DNA from: an uncultured Clostridia bacterium
GTDB lineage: Bacteria; Bacillota; Clostridia; Oscillospirales; Oscillospiraceae
Assembly: GCA_946184215.1 (NCBI GenBank)
Contig: CAMHER010000008.1
Span: 1 to 22,711, forward strand
DNA length: 22,711 bases
Direction of reading: 5' to 3'
Part shown: positions 7,617 to 14,422 of the stretch, piece after piece
Layout: each line of letters opens with the position of its first letter
Numbering within the stretch: the stretch's first letter is position 1
The notes under the pieces: generated by a model
What the model saw: the letters and a program-made list of their open reading frames with translations, nothing else
What the model was told of the DNA's origin: nothing
The model's database searches: none
Position numbers and translations under genes: made by a program

Positions 7617-9083
7617 ATGGCAGATCTAGGGACTGCATATGTGCAGATCGTTCCCTCCGCGAAGGGGATCGCCGGGAAAATCGGCGAAGAAATCGGCGGC
7701 GATTCGGAAAAGACAGGGAAAAGCATCGGATCGAAGATCATGTCCGGTATCAAGGCGGCGGCTGCCGTGGCCGCCATCGGCAAAGTGATCGGCGATTCGA
7801 TCTCAGCCGGCGCGGATCTGGAGCAGAGCATCGGCGGCATCGAGACGATGTTCAAGGAAAATGCCGATCAGGTCATCGCCTATGCGAATCAAGCCTACGC
7901 GACCGCCGGGCTGTCGGCGAACGACTATATGCAGCAGGTTACCAGCTTTTCGGCCTCGCTGCTGCAGGGCCTCGGCGGAGACACGGCGGCGGCAGGCGAG
8001 ATCGCCAACATGGCCATGATCGACATGGCCGACAACGCAAACAAATTCGGCACCGACATCGAGAGCGTGCAGGCCGCTGTGCAAGGACTGGCAAAGGGCA
8101 ACTTCACCATGCTGGACAACCTCAAGCTCGGCTTTGCCGGGACGAAAGAGGGCATGGTCGATCTGATCAACGCCTCCGGTATCATGGAGAACGAGATCTC
8201 CTCGCTTGACGGGATCAGCTTTGACCAGATGCTCCTCGCCATCCACGAGGTGCAGGGGCAGCTCGGCATTACCGGCACGACGGCAGCAGAGGCGGCGTCC
8301 ACGTTCAGCGGCTCGCTGTCCATGCTCAAATCCTCCTGGACAAACGTCCTGGCCGCGCTGTCGACCGGGGAAAATCTCGATCAGGCGATGGAGGGCTTGA
8401 CGCAATCCATGATGGCATTCGGCTCCAACGCCGTGCGGCTGTTTGGCAACATCATCAAGCAGCTCCCGCAGGTGCTGATCAACATCCTTGTGGAGATGAT
8501 TCCCAATATCATCCCTTTCGCGGTGGATATGGTCAAGAGCTTCGCCACCGCGATCAAGGACAACTGGCCCGCGATCAAGGCCGCCTTTGCGACCATGTGG
8601 GAGCAGATCAAGACCGCGTTCAAGAGCATCGACTGGGCGGGGCTTGGCAAAAACATCATTGACGGCATCGTTAACGGCCTGAAGGCCGCCGGTGCGGCGC
8701 TGGTCAAATTCCTCAAGGAGCTGGCACAGAAGGCGCTCAACGGCGTCAAGGAGCTGCTGGGGATCGGTTCCCCGTCGAAGGTTTTTGCGAATGAGGTGGG
8801 ACGCTGGATCCCCGCCGGCATCGCCGTCGGTATCGAGGGCAACGAGCAGCAGCTTGACAGCGCCGTGCAGAGCGCGGTCGATTCGGCTTATAGCGGGCTT
8901 GTCCTGCCGTCCCCGCTTTTCAGCGCGGTGCAGAGGGCACTCAATCCGCAGGCTGCGCAGCCCGTAGAGGTCACGGTCGTGCTGGACGGCGACGCCCGGA
9001 AACTGTTCCGCATGGTGCGGACGGAAAACACCACGCAGACGCGCAGAACGAATTACAATGCCCTGGCGGCGGCGAGGGGGTAA
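7617..9083 (+). CDS. Tail tape measure protein
   Basis: A 488-residue protein that sets tail length. It opens MADLGTAYVQIVPSAKGIAGKI, a characteristic tape measure start, continues with Ala/Gly-rich helical stretches (residues about 35-60), TAAEAASTFSGSLSMLKSSW near residue 220, hydrophobic segments around residues 270-310, and a C-terminal GSPSKVFANEVGRWIPAGIAVGIEGN motif that is typical of phage tape measures. With about 0.15 nm per residue the tail would be short, near 70 nm. The frame is open upstream to 7563, but ATGGAGGG just before the ATG at 7617 sets the start, two bases after the previous stop. No lytic domain is evident. Confidence 0.9.
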   Translation: MADLGTAYVQIVPSAKGIAGKIGEEIGGDSEKTGKSIGSKIMSGIKAAAAVAAIGKVIGDSISAGADLEQSIGGIETMFKENADQVIAYANQAYATAGLSANDYMQQVTSFSASLLQGLGGDTAAAGEIANMAMIDMADNANKFGTDIESVQAAVQGLAKGNFTMLDNLKLGFAGTKEGMVDLINASGIMENEISSLDGISFDQMLLAIHEVQGQLGITGTTAAEAASTFSGSLSMLKSSWTNVLAALSTGENLDQAMEGLTQSMMAFGSNAVRLFGNIIKQLPQVLINILVEMIPNIIPFAVDMVKSFATAIKDNWPAIKAAFATMWEQIKTAFKSIDWAGLGKNIIDGIVNGLKAAGAALVKFLKELAQKALNGVKELLGIGSPSKVFANEVGRWIPAGIAVGIEGNEQQLDSAVQSAVDSAYSGLVLPSPLFSAVQRALNPQAAQPVEVTVVLDGDARKLFRMVRTENTTQTRRTNYNALAAARG

Positions 9084-9084
9084 C

Positions 9085-9456
9085 ATGGCTTTTTTCAAGA
9101 TCGGCGCGACGGATATCACGCCGTGGATTGACATCCAGGACTATGACATGCAGTCAAGCTACGTCTACAAGACATGGACGGACGCAAACGACGTTGACCA
9201 TCGCGTCGTCACGCGGCAGAGGATCAGCGGCAAGTTCAAGGCCGGATTCCAAAAGGCCACCGACTTTGCCGCTTTTACGGCGCTGCTGGCCAGCGCGAGG
9301 AACGCTGACGGCTATTACAGCGTGACCGCCTATGTCAACAACACCGGCGCGGAGGAGACCTTCGACGCCTATCTGGACTGCACCGACGCCGACAAGTGGG
9401 ATCTCATGAACTCCCGCCAGTGGCAGGTGCAGGAAGTGACCGTGACGGGGAGGTGA
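9085..9456 (+). CDS. Small tail protein of unknown role
   Basis: A 123-residue, beta-rich protein starting MAFFKIGATDITPWIDIQDYDMQSS. The chosen ATG follows the tape measure stop by one base and has GAGGGGG upstream. It sits where the distal tail or tail-tip adaptor is encoded in other siphoviruses, between tape measure and the large tail-tip protein, but is shorter than usual Dit proteins. Function is inferred from position only. Confidence 0.65.
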   Translation: MAFFKIGATDITPWIDIQDYDMQSSYVYKTWTDANDVDHRVVTRQRISGKFKAGFQKATDFAAFTALLASARNADGYYSVTAYVNNTGAEETFDAYLDCTDADKWDLMNSRQWQVQEVTVTGR

Positions 9457-9460
9457 TCGA

Positions 9461-11212
9461 ATGCTGAACCTTCCCGCCGCGATTCAGGCGCTGTTCAGGC
9501 TGGACAGCGTGCGTAAAAACTTCCGCGCCCATTTCCCGAACGGGGAGCGGGCTGACATCCTGAACACGAATGTTGTTAAGGATTCGGCCAAGTTTACCGA
9601 GAGCCTGTGCAGCCAGGACGCGCTCAAGTTCGGGCTGACTGAGGCCAGCATGATCGAGTTTGAGACCGTCGGCGTGGAGAATATCAAGGGGGCCGTCATT
9701 CGGTGCAGCCTTGAGATTGAGACGACGAGCCTGACGGCCGCCCAGATCAGCGCGATCCAGGCGGGGGCATGGGACGGCGAGCTGGTTCTGACCGCGGATT
9801 CCGATCTGGGCTTCGGTTTTTACCGCGTCCCGCTCGGCCTGTTCCGGGTGGATTCCTGCCCGCGCAACCAGCAGGCCATGACGCACCGCCGGATCAAGGC
9901 GTACAGCATCGGGCCGGGGGCGGACGCTGGCAACCCATTCGAGCTGGAAAAACTCTCCCTGCTCTTGCCCGGTGGGAACAGCTACGCCCCGAATGCAAAG
10001 GCTTTTCTCTATGCCGCACTCGGCTACAACAGCGCGGATCTGATGACCGCAGGCGGCTACAGCAAGACGCTGCTGTCGCCCAGTATGCCTGGGACGATTG
10101 AGACGACCCGGAGCATGACGCTGACACTGTCTGGTGGCGCGACGCAGGTTTTTGAGGCACACTTCAAGCGGGACACCTACGCCATCAACAGCGGCGGTGC
10201 GGATCTCTATGCCGTCGACACGCAGGGCTACGACTACGCAGGCACGCCGACCGCCGTCGCCGCATGGCTGGACGGCCTCGGCGTCGATCCCGCGGCGAGC
10301 GGATTCGACAATATGGCCGCGCTGGTCAACCGATTTGTCGGCGATCTGTTCGCTCCGTGCATCGTTTACGGTTCCGGGGCATACGTGCTCGACACAGCGC
10401 ACGCGCTGACGAGCAACGAGGCGATCTTGCCTTTCCGCCCCGGCGTCAGCGCCGTCATGTACCGGCCGACGCTGTTTTATCTGATGACCTTGCAACCTGG
10501 CGGCGGCGGGATCGTCACGCTCAACCGCACGCCGGGCACGCCCGCGGACTGGTATGCGCAGACGGACACGGCGGCCGCGGAGGCGCTGGACAATCTGAGC
10601 ATCGCGTTCCCGGCCACGCTGGAGCAGGCACGCAGCTTCCCGTCCGGCTACTCCGGCACCTGCTGGAGCTACACCGACGCGGTGGATCTGCTGGACTACG
10701 TCAACGGCTTCCTCGAGCTGTCCGGCTCTTTCGGGCGCACGAACCGAGACGGGGAGATCGTTTTCACGCGGCTGTCCAACGCAAGCCCGGAGACCATCGG
10801 CCCAGGCGACACGGCGGAGTTTTGGTGGGAGGAAGGCGACGTGGCCCCTATCGGCAGCGTCGTCTACACCTACAAAGACAGCGACGACAAGGATCAGACC
10901 GGCACCTGCCTGATCGGCTCCGGCTCCGGGCAGTACGACATGACAGACAACGCCGTGCTGAAGGCGCTGACAAGCCCGACGGTCTCCGCCATCGAGGCGC
11001 TGCTGCTGTCCACGTTCGCGCCGGCGGCGGCCGGGATCACCTACACACCCGTGCAGCTTGATATCCGGGCGCTGCCGTGGATCGAGGCGGGAGACGCGCT
11101 GACGATCACCGCCGAGGACGGCACCACCGTGAACACCTACGCCATGCGTCATGAGATCAGCGGCATCCAGGCGCTGTTTGCCGCCATTGAGAGCAGCGGC
11201 GATATCGGTTAG
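9461..11212 (+). CDS. Large tail-tip / baseplate structural protein
   Basis: A 583-residue protein following the small tail protein, in the place of the tail-associated (Tal/hub-like) component. The N-terminal third (RADILNTNVVKDSAKFTESLCSQDALKFGLTEAS, then GLFRVDSCPRNQQAMTHRRIKAYS) is a pattern I associate with tail structural proteins of Clostridia phages. The middle and C-terminus are beta-rich; one segment, PGDTAEFWWEEGDVAPIGSVVYTYKD, lies near residue 450. I see no peptidase or lysozyme motif. GGAGGTGA precedes the ATG. Confidence 0.75.
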   Translation: MLNLPAAIQALFRLDSVRKNFRAHFPNGERADILNTNVVKDSAKFTESLCSQDALKFGLTEASMIEFETVGVENIKGAVIRCSLEIETTSLTAAQISAIQAGAWDGELVLTADSDLGFGFYRVPLGLFRVDSCPRNQQAMTHRRIKAYSIGPGADAGNPFELEKLSLLLPGGNSYAPNAKAFLYAALGYNSADLMTAGGYSKTLLSPSMPGTIETTRSMTLTLSGGATQVFEAHFKRDTYAINSGGADLYAVDTQGYDYAGTPTAVAAWLDGLGVDPAASGFDNMAALVNRFVGDLFAPCIVYGSGAYVLDTAHALTSNEAILPFRPGVSAVMYRPTLFYLMTLQPGGGGIVTLNRTPGTPADWYAQTDTAAAEALDNLSIAFPATLEQARSFPSGYSGTCWSYTDAVDLLDYVNGFLELSGSFGRTNRDGEIVFTRLSNASPETIGPGDTAEFWWEEGDVAPIGSVVYTYKDSDDKDQTGTCLIGSGSGQYDMTDNAVLKALTSPTVSAIEALLLSTFAPAAAGITYTPVQLDIRALPWIEAGDALTITAEDGTTVNTYAMRHEISGIQALFAAIESSGDIG

Positions 11213-11225
11213 GAGGAGACAGATC

Positions 11226-12170
11226 ATGATTAAGTTTTTCGCACGGGGCCGCTGCGCCCAGGCAATGGCGGACAACTCCGTCACCACGGGCAGCGTCGGG
11301 ATCTCCGTGCAGTTTTTCTTTTCCCAGGAGTGGGACGCCCTGCAGAAGATCGCCGTCTTCCGGGCGGGAGATACGGCGGTTGACGTGGCGCTGACAGGCG
11401 ACGCCGCCACCGTCCCCGCTGACGTGCTGACCACGGCGGGGCTGCCGCTGATGATCGGCGTTTACGGAGCCGCTGCTGACGGCACCATCGTGATCCCGAC
11501 GGTGTGGGCCAAGGCCGCCACGATCAAGGCCGGCACAGCGCCCAGCGGCGTCGATCCGGCTGAACCGACCCCGTCCTGGGTGGCCCAGGTGCAGCAGATC
11601 GCCGCCGAGGCGCTGGAAACGGCCGAGGCCGTGCAGGCGGCGGCAGAGCGAGGGGACTTTGACGGCGCGGACGGCGTCAGCCCCGCGGTAACGGTCACGA
11701 CCATCACCGGCGGGCACCGCGTCACCATCACCGACGCGGAGCACCCCGGCGGCCAGAGCTTTGATGTGATGGACGGCACCGGCGGCGGAGGCTCCGGTGA
11801 CGCCGAAATCTTCTGGGCCGAGTACGGAACGACAACGAGCGCGGAGATCGCTGCCGCGTATCAGGCCGGGAAAATGTGCTTCTGCAAGGTAGACACGGGC
11901 ACCGTCCTGCAGCTTTTCTACCCGGCTACGGCGACCTACCATGTTTTCACCGGCGCCTACGACAGCACGATCTACATTGCGATCTGCAACAACGGCAGCT
12001 GGAGCAAGGTAACGCGCCAGTTGGCAAAGGCGAGCGATATCCCGACCGCTGCGGCTGATGTCGGCGCAATCCCCGCCCCCGCGTCCGCATCTGCCGGGCA
12101 GTTTCTGGTGTATGACGGCACAGAGTGGGTGGCAACGACGCTTGCGACATGGCAGGCCGGATCGTATTAA
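11226..12170 (+). CDS. Baseplate/tail fibre protein, BppU-like N-terminus
   Basis: A 314-residue protein. The N-terminal about 95 residues resemble phage upper-baseplate domains (MIKFFARGRCAQAMADNS ... FFFSQEWDALQKIAVF). A helical stretch (WVAQVQQIAAEALETAEAVQAAAERG) follows, then a short repeat unit seen in many Clostridia phage fibres, DGVSPAVTVTTITGGHRVTI ending in FDVMDG, a Gly-rich linker (GTGGGGSGD) and a beta-rich C-terminal domain. The open frame reaches further upstream, but AGGAGGAG places the start at 11226. It probably links the tail tip to the receptor-binding module. Confidence 0.75.
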   Translation: MIKFFARGRCAQAMADNSVTTGSVGISVQFFFSQEWDALQKIAVFRAGDTAVDVALTGDAATVPADVLTTAGLPLMIGVYGAAADGTIVIPTVWAKAATIKAGTAPSGVDPAEPTPSWVAQVQQIAAEALETAEAVQAAAERGDFDGADGVSPAVTVTTITGGHRVTITDAEHPGGQSFDVMDGTGGGGSGDAEIFWAEYGTTTSAEIAAAYQAGKMCFCKVDTGTVLQLFYPATATYHVFTGAYDSTIYIAICNNGSWSKVTRQLAKASDIPTAAADVGAIPAPASASAGQFLVYDGTEWVATTLATWQAGSY

Positions 12171-12184
12171 GGAGGTGCTGACTT

Positions 12185-12733
12185 ATGGCAGTTGACAAAC
12201 TTGTAGACAGCACGCAGCTCGACGCCGACCTGAGCTCCGTCGCCGACGCGATCCGCGCCAAATCCGGCGGCAGTCGGGATCTGAGCTTCCCGGAGGGCTT
12301 TGTCAGCGAGCTCGGCACGATCGAGACGCTGCGCTGCGTCACGCTGCGCGTCATCCCGGAGAGCGATTGTACCGCCCTCGTGCTGGACAACCCCCTCTAT
12401 CCGCAGATCCCGAAGCTCGTCAGCGCCGTGCTGGACCTGGAGAGCTACGACGGGGAGACGGTGAACCTGGTGCACAGCTGCCAGTTCTGCACGGACGCGG
12501 CCTTTGAGGGCGTGATTTTCCGCGGCTATCGGCGCTATGCCGGCGCCTTTCGCTATTACAACAGCAGCGGCATCCTGCGGGAAAACGCGCACACCAGTAC
12601 CGCTACGGAGAACGCGCCGGGCGTCGGTACGGGCGACAACGCCGGCAAGCTCCAGACCTACGGCCACGGGACAGCCAACAAGTACAAGGCCGGGGCGCCC
12701 TACGACGTCCGCCTGTACTACTGGGACGCCTGA
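12185..12733 (+). CDS. Putative tail fibre tip / receptor-binding accessory protein
   Basis: A 182-residue protein. Its start, MAVDKLVDSTQLDADLSSVADAIRAKSGG followed by LSFPEGFVSEL, is a recurring N-terminal motif of tail fibre proteins in Clostridia phages. The remainder is rich in Tyr, Arg, Gly and Ser (for example RGYRRYAGAFRYYNSSG), as in surface-exposed tips. AGGAGGTG lies eight bases upstream. It closes the tail module; receptor binding is inferred from position. Confidence 0.65.
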   Translation: MAVDKLVDSTQLDADLSSVADAIRAKSGGSRDLSFPEGFVSELGTIETLRCVTLRVIPESDCTALVLDNPLYPQIPKLVSAVLDLESYDGETVNLVHSCQFCTDAAFEGVIFRGYRRYAGAFRYYNSSGILRENAHTSTATENAPGVGTGDNAGKLQTYGHGTANKYKAGAPYDVRLYYWDA

Positions 12734-12747
12734 GAGGGGGCGCGCGC

Positions 12748-13029
12748 ATGCAGATCACCCTGAGCGTGCAGACGCTCCTGACCCTCGCGGCCGCGGCGGG
12801 CGCCCTGGCGGCGCTGCTGGGCTATCTGGCCAAGGGGCACCGCTGGCTGCTGCGGCTGGAGCGGCAGGAGCAGGACATGGCGGCCATCCAGGCCGAGCAG
12901 CAGCTGCTGACCTTCGGCGTGCTGGCCTGCCTCAAGGGCCTCAAGGAGCAGGGCGCAAACGGCCCTGTGAGCGAGGCAATCGACAAAATCGAAAAGCATA
13001 TGAACGAGGCTGCACACAGCCAGAGTTGA
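12748..13029 (+). CDS. Membrane-anchored small protein (holin-associated type)
   Basis: A 93-residue protein with one N-terminal membrane segment (LLTLAAAAGALAALLGYLAKG, residues about 10-30) and a charged helical remainder. Phrases such as QLLTFGVLACLKGLKEQGANGPVSEAI are shared by a common phage family found next to holins in Clostridia; databases sometimes mislabel it as an amino-acid transporter. It lies 13 bases before the holin gene and may assist lysis or, like XhlA, anchor lysis proteins. Role is inferred. Confidence 0.7.
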   Translation: MQITLSVQTLLTLAAAAGALAALLGYLAKGHRWLLRLERQEQDMAAIQAEQQLLTFGVLACLKGLKEQGANGPVSEAIDKIEKHMNEAAHSQS

Positions 13030-13042
13030 AAGGAGTAAAAAC

Positions 13043-13306
13043 ATGATTCTTCCCGACAAAGTGTATGACGTGCTCAAGTGGATCGCGCTGATTGCGCTGG
13101 ACGCCATCGGCGTCTGCTACAAGACCCTGGCGCTGATCTGGGGCTGGCCTTGCGGCGAAGAGGTGCTTGCCACTTGCGCGGCTCTGTCCGTCCTGATCGG
13201 CGCTCTGATCGGCGTGAGCACCGCGCAGTATTACAAAGATATTGAGCTTCCTGGAGCGCATGAAGCGATCCCTGCCCCGACTGACCCAACGATCAAAGAC
13301 GAATAA
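13043..13306 (+). CDS. Phage holin (Dp-1-like family)
   Basis: An 87-residue protein with two predicted membrane segments: VLKWIALIALDAIGVCYKTLALIWG (about residues 10-34) and ATCAALSVLIGALIGVSTAQYY (about 43-65), then a short hydrophilic tail. The start MILPDKVYDVLKWIALIAL is close to the Dp-1-type holin pattern in Gram-positive phages. It would pierce the cytoplasmic membrane at the time of lysis. GAAAGGAG sits before the ATG. No recognisable endolysin follows it. Confidence 0.8.
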   Translation: MILPDKVYDVLKWIALIALDAIGVCYKTLALIWGWPCGEEVLATCAALSVLIGALIGVSTAQYYKDIELPGAHEAIPAPTDPTIKDE

Positions 13307-13323
13307 GCCGAAGGAGGGAGCGC

Positions 13324-14127
13324 ATGCTTCCAGATTTTGAGATGATCCGCCACCAATTTCCCGGCGGGCACGATATCACGATCATCCCTGTCGCGGACGT
13401 GCATCTTGGCTCGCCCGAGTGCATGGAGCAGGAGTTCATCAAATTTGTCCAGACCGTCAAAGAGACGCCAAATGTCTATCTCGTTCTCGGCGGCGACCTG
13501 ATCGACAACGGCACGCGCAGCTCCGTGAGCAATCCGTTCCGTGCGACGATGCCGCCGAATCAGCAGAAGATCGAGATGGCTGAGATCCTCAAACCGGCCT
13601 CCGACCGTATCCTGTGCCTCATCCCCGGCAACCACGAAGCCCGCAGCGGGAAAGACGCAGACGACGATCCGGTTTATGACATTGCCGCAAAGCTGAATCT
13701 GGAGCACCTGTACCGTGAGAACATCGCTTTTGTGCACATTCAGCTCGGCGTCGATAAGTACAAGAGCGGAGGACGCACAAGCTCAGACAAGCGCCCCGCG
13801 TACACGCTGGTCGTTACGCACGGCTCTGGTGCCGGCGTGCTGACCGGCGGTGCCGTCAACAAGGCTGAACGCTTCGGATATGTCATTGACGGCATGGACG
13901 CACTGATCCTCGGCCACACGCATAAGCCCTTCACCACGCAGCCCGGAAAGATCCTGATCGACCCGCAGAACCACACCGTCCGCGTCAAGCCGTTCAAGGT
14001 GATCTCAATGACAAGCTGGCTAAACTACGGCGGTTATGCCGCCAGGAAAATGCTCTCGCCGACTAGCCATTGTCTGCATACGCTGACGCTGCGCGGCAAC
14101 AAAAAGGAAATGGTCATCACGATGTAA
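13324..14127 (+). CDS. Calcineurin-like metallophosphoesterase
   Basis: A 267-residue protein with a full set of metallophosphoesterase motifs: D25-x-H27 (PVADVHLG), GGD58-LIDNG, G102-N103-H104-E105, H166 (VVTHGS) and G197-H198-T199-H200. These residues bind two metals in the calcineurin fold. Substrate cannot be told from sequence; relatives act on nucleotides, nucleic acids or phosphodiesters. The gene has an AAGGAGG site and follows the holin by 17 bases, so it is expressed with the lysis genes. There is no signal peptide or cell-wall-binding domain. It occupies the slot where an endolysin would usually be found. Confidence 0.85.
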   Translation: MLPDFEMIRHQFPGGHDITIIPVADVHLGSPECMEQEFIKFVQTVKETPNVYLVLGGDLIDNGTRSSVSNPFRATMPPNQQKIEMAEILKPASDRILCLIPGNHEARSGKDADDDPVYDIAAKLNLEHLYRENIAFVHIQLGVDKYKSGGRTSSDKRPAYTLVVTHGSGAGVLTGGAVNKAERFGYVIDGMDALILGHTHKPFTTQPGKILIDPQNHTVRVKPFKVISMTSWLNYGGYAARKMLSPTSHCLHTLTLRGNKKEMVITM

Positions 14128-14141
14128 CCAACAAAAGAGCC

Positions 14142-14179
14142 GCCCAGGAGAGACAACCGTCTTTCCTGGGCTGTTTTTT
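14142..14179 (+). terminator. Late operon terminator
   Basis: A 13-bp stem with a single G-T wobble pairs 14142-14154 (GCCCAGGAGAGAC) with 14159-14171 (GTCTTTCCTGGGC) around an AACC loop, followed by TGTTTTTT to 14179. It lies 15 bases after the metallophosphoesterase stop and ends the rightward structural/lysis transcript before attP. Confidence 0.92.
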
Positions 14180-14227
14180 ATTACTATCGTTTTTCCCATT
14201 TTTCGTCACTTTCCGAGGCAAAACGCG

Positions 14228-14249
14228 GTAGTAAATCCGTAGTAATTTA
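14228..14249 (+). repeat. Tandem 11-bp repeat, left arm of attP
   Basis: Two 11-bp units in tandem, GGTAGTAAATC then CGTAGTAATTT. Nineteen of 22 bases match the pair at 14465-14486 on the other side of the core. The period equals about one helical turn, as in integrase arm-type sites. A single inverted copy (ATTACTAC, 14293-14300) lies between this pair and the core. Interpretation as arm sites is inference. Confidence 0.65.
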
Positions 14250-14262
14250 CTGTGTTTTTATC

Positions 14263-14289
14263 GGTTACAAGGCGGCATGAAGCGGTTAC
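14263..14289 (+). repeat. Direct repeat CGGTTAC x2 in attP left arm
   Basis: CGGTTAC occurs at 14263-14269 and again at 14283-14289, exactly 20 bases apart and so on nearly the same face of DNA. The position between arm repeats and core would suit an excisionase or host bending protein, but no candidate protein can be tied to it from sequence. Confidence 0.4.
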
Positions 14290-14351
14290 GCTATTACTAC
14301 TGCCAGAAAACCGTCATGAACATTTTCAAGCGCAAACTGGCTAGAACAAAG

Positions 14352-14385
14352 AAAAACAGCTTGAAATCATAACGAAATCAAGCTG
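14352..14385 (-). terminator. Leftward terminator next to the att core
   Basis: An 8-bp perfect stem pairs 14357-14364 (CAGCTTGA) with 14378-14385 (TCAAGCTG). Read on the minus strand it is followed by five T (AAAAA at 14352-14356). It lies six bases past the CCA end of the tRNA-like sequence and ends leftward transcripts, either the repressor-integrase mRNA or, after integration, the restored host tRNA/tmRNA transcript. Confidence 0.8.
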
Positions 14386-14391
14386 CTTCTC

Positions 14392-14420
14392 TGGTGGAGG
14401 TGGGGGGAATCGAACCCCCG
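14392..14420 (-). other. attP: attP core: 3' end of a tRNA or tmRNA gene
   Basis: On the minus strand these 29 bases read as the 3' end of a tRNA-type gene. They give a 5-bp T stem (GGGGG/CCCCC) around a TTCGATT loop, the 3' acceptor strand CACCTCC, discriminator A and CCA. No 5' part of the tRNA is present; upstream bases are the end of the integrase gene. U at position 70 and A at 73 would fit an alanine-type acceptor (tRNA-Ala or tmRNA) if the missing 5' strand carries G3. It is directly next to the integrase stop codon, the usual place of a phage attachment core. Confidence 0.85.
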
Positions 14421-14422
14421 TT

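Noticed and set aside
9404..11434. Long minus-strand open frame of 676 codons, antisense to the tail-tip gene
   Set aside because: It lies fully over convincing tail genes with good ribosome sites, has Arg-, His- and Ala-rich shadow composition typical of GC-rich antisense frames, and has no recognisable domain.
11640..11810. Collagen-like or tandem repeat array in the fibre gene
   Set aside because: Only one copy of the DGVSP...FDVMDG unit and one Gly-rich linker are present; there is no true repeat array.
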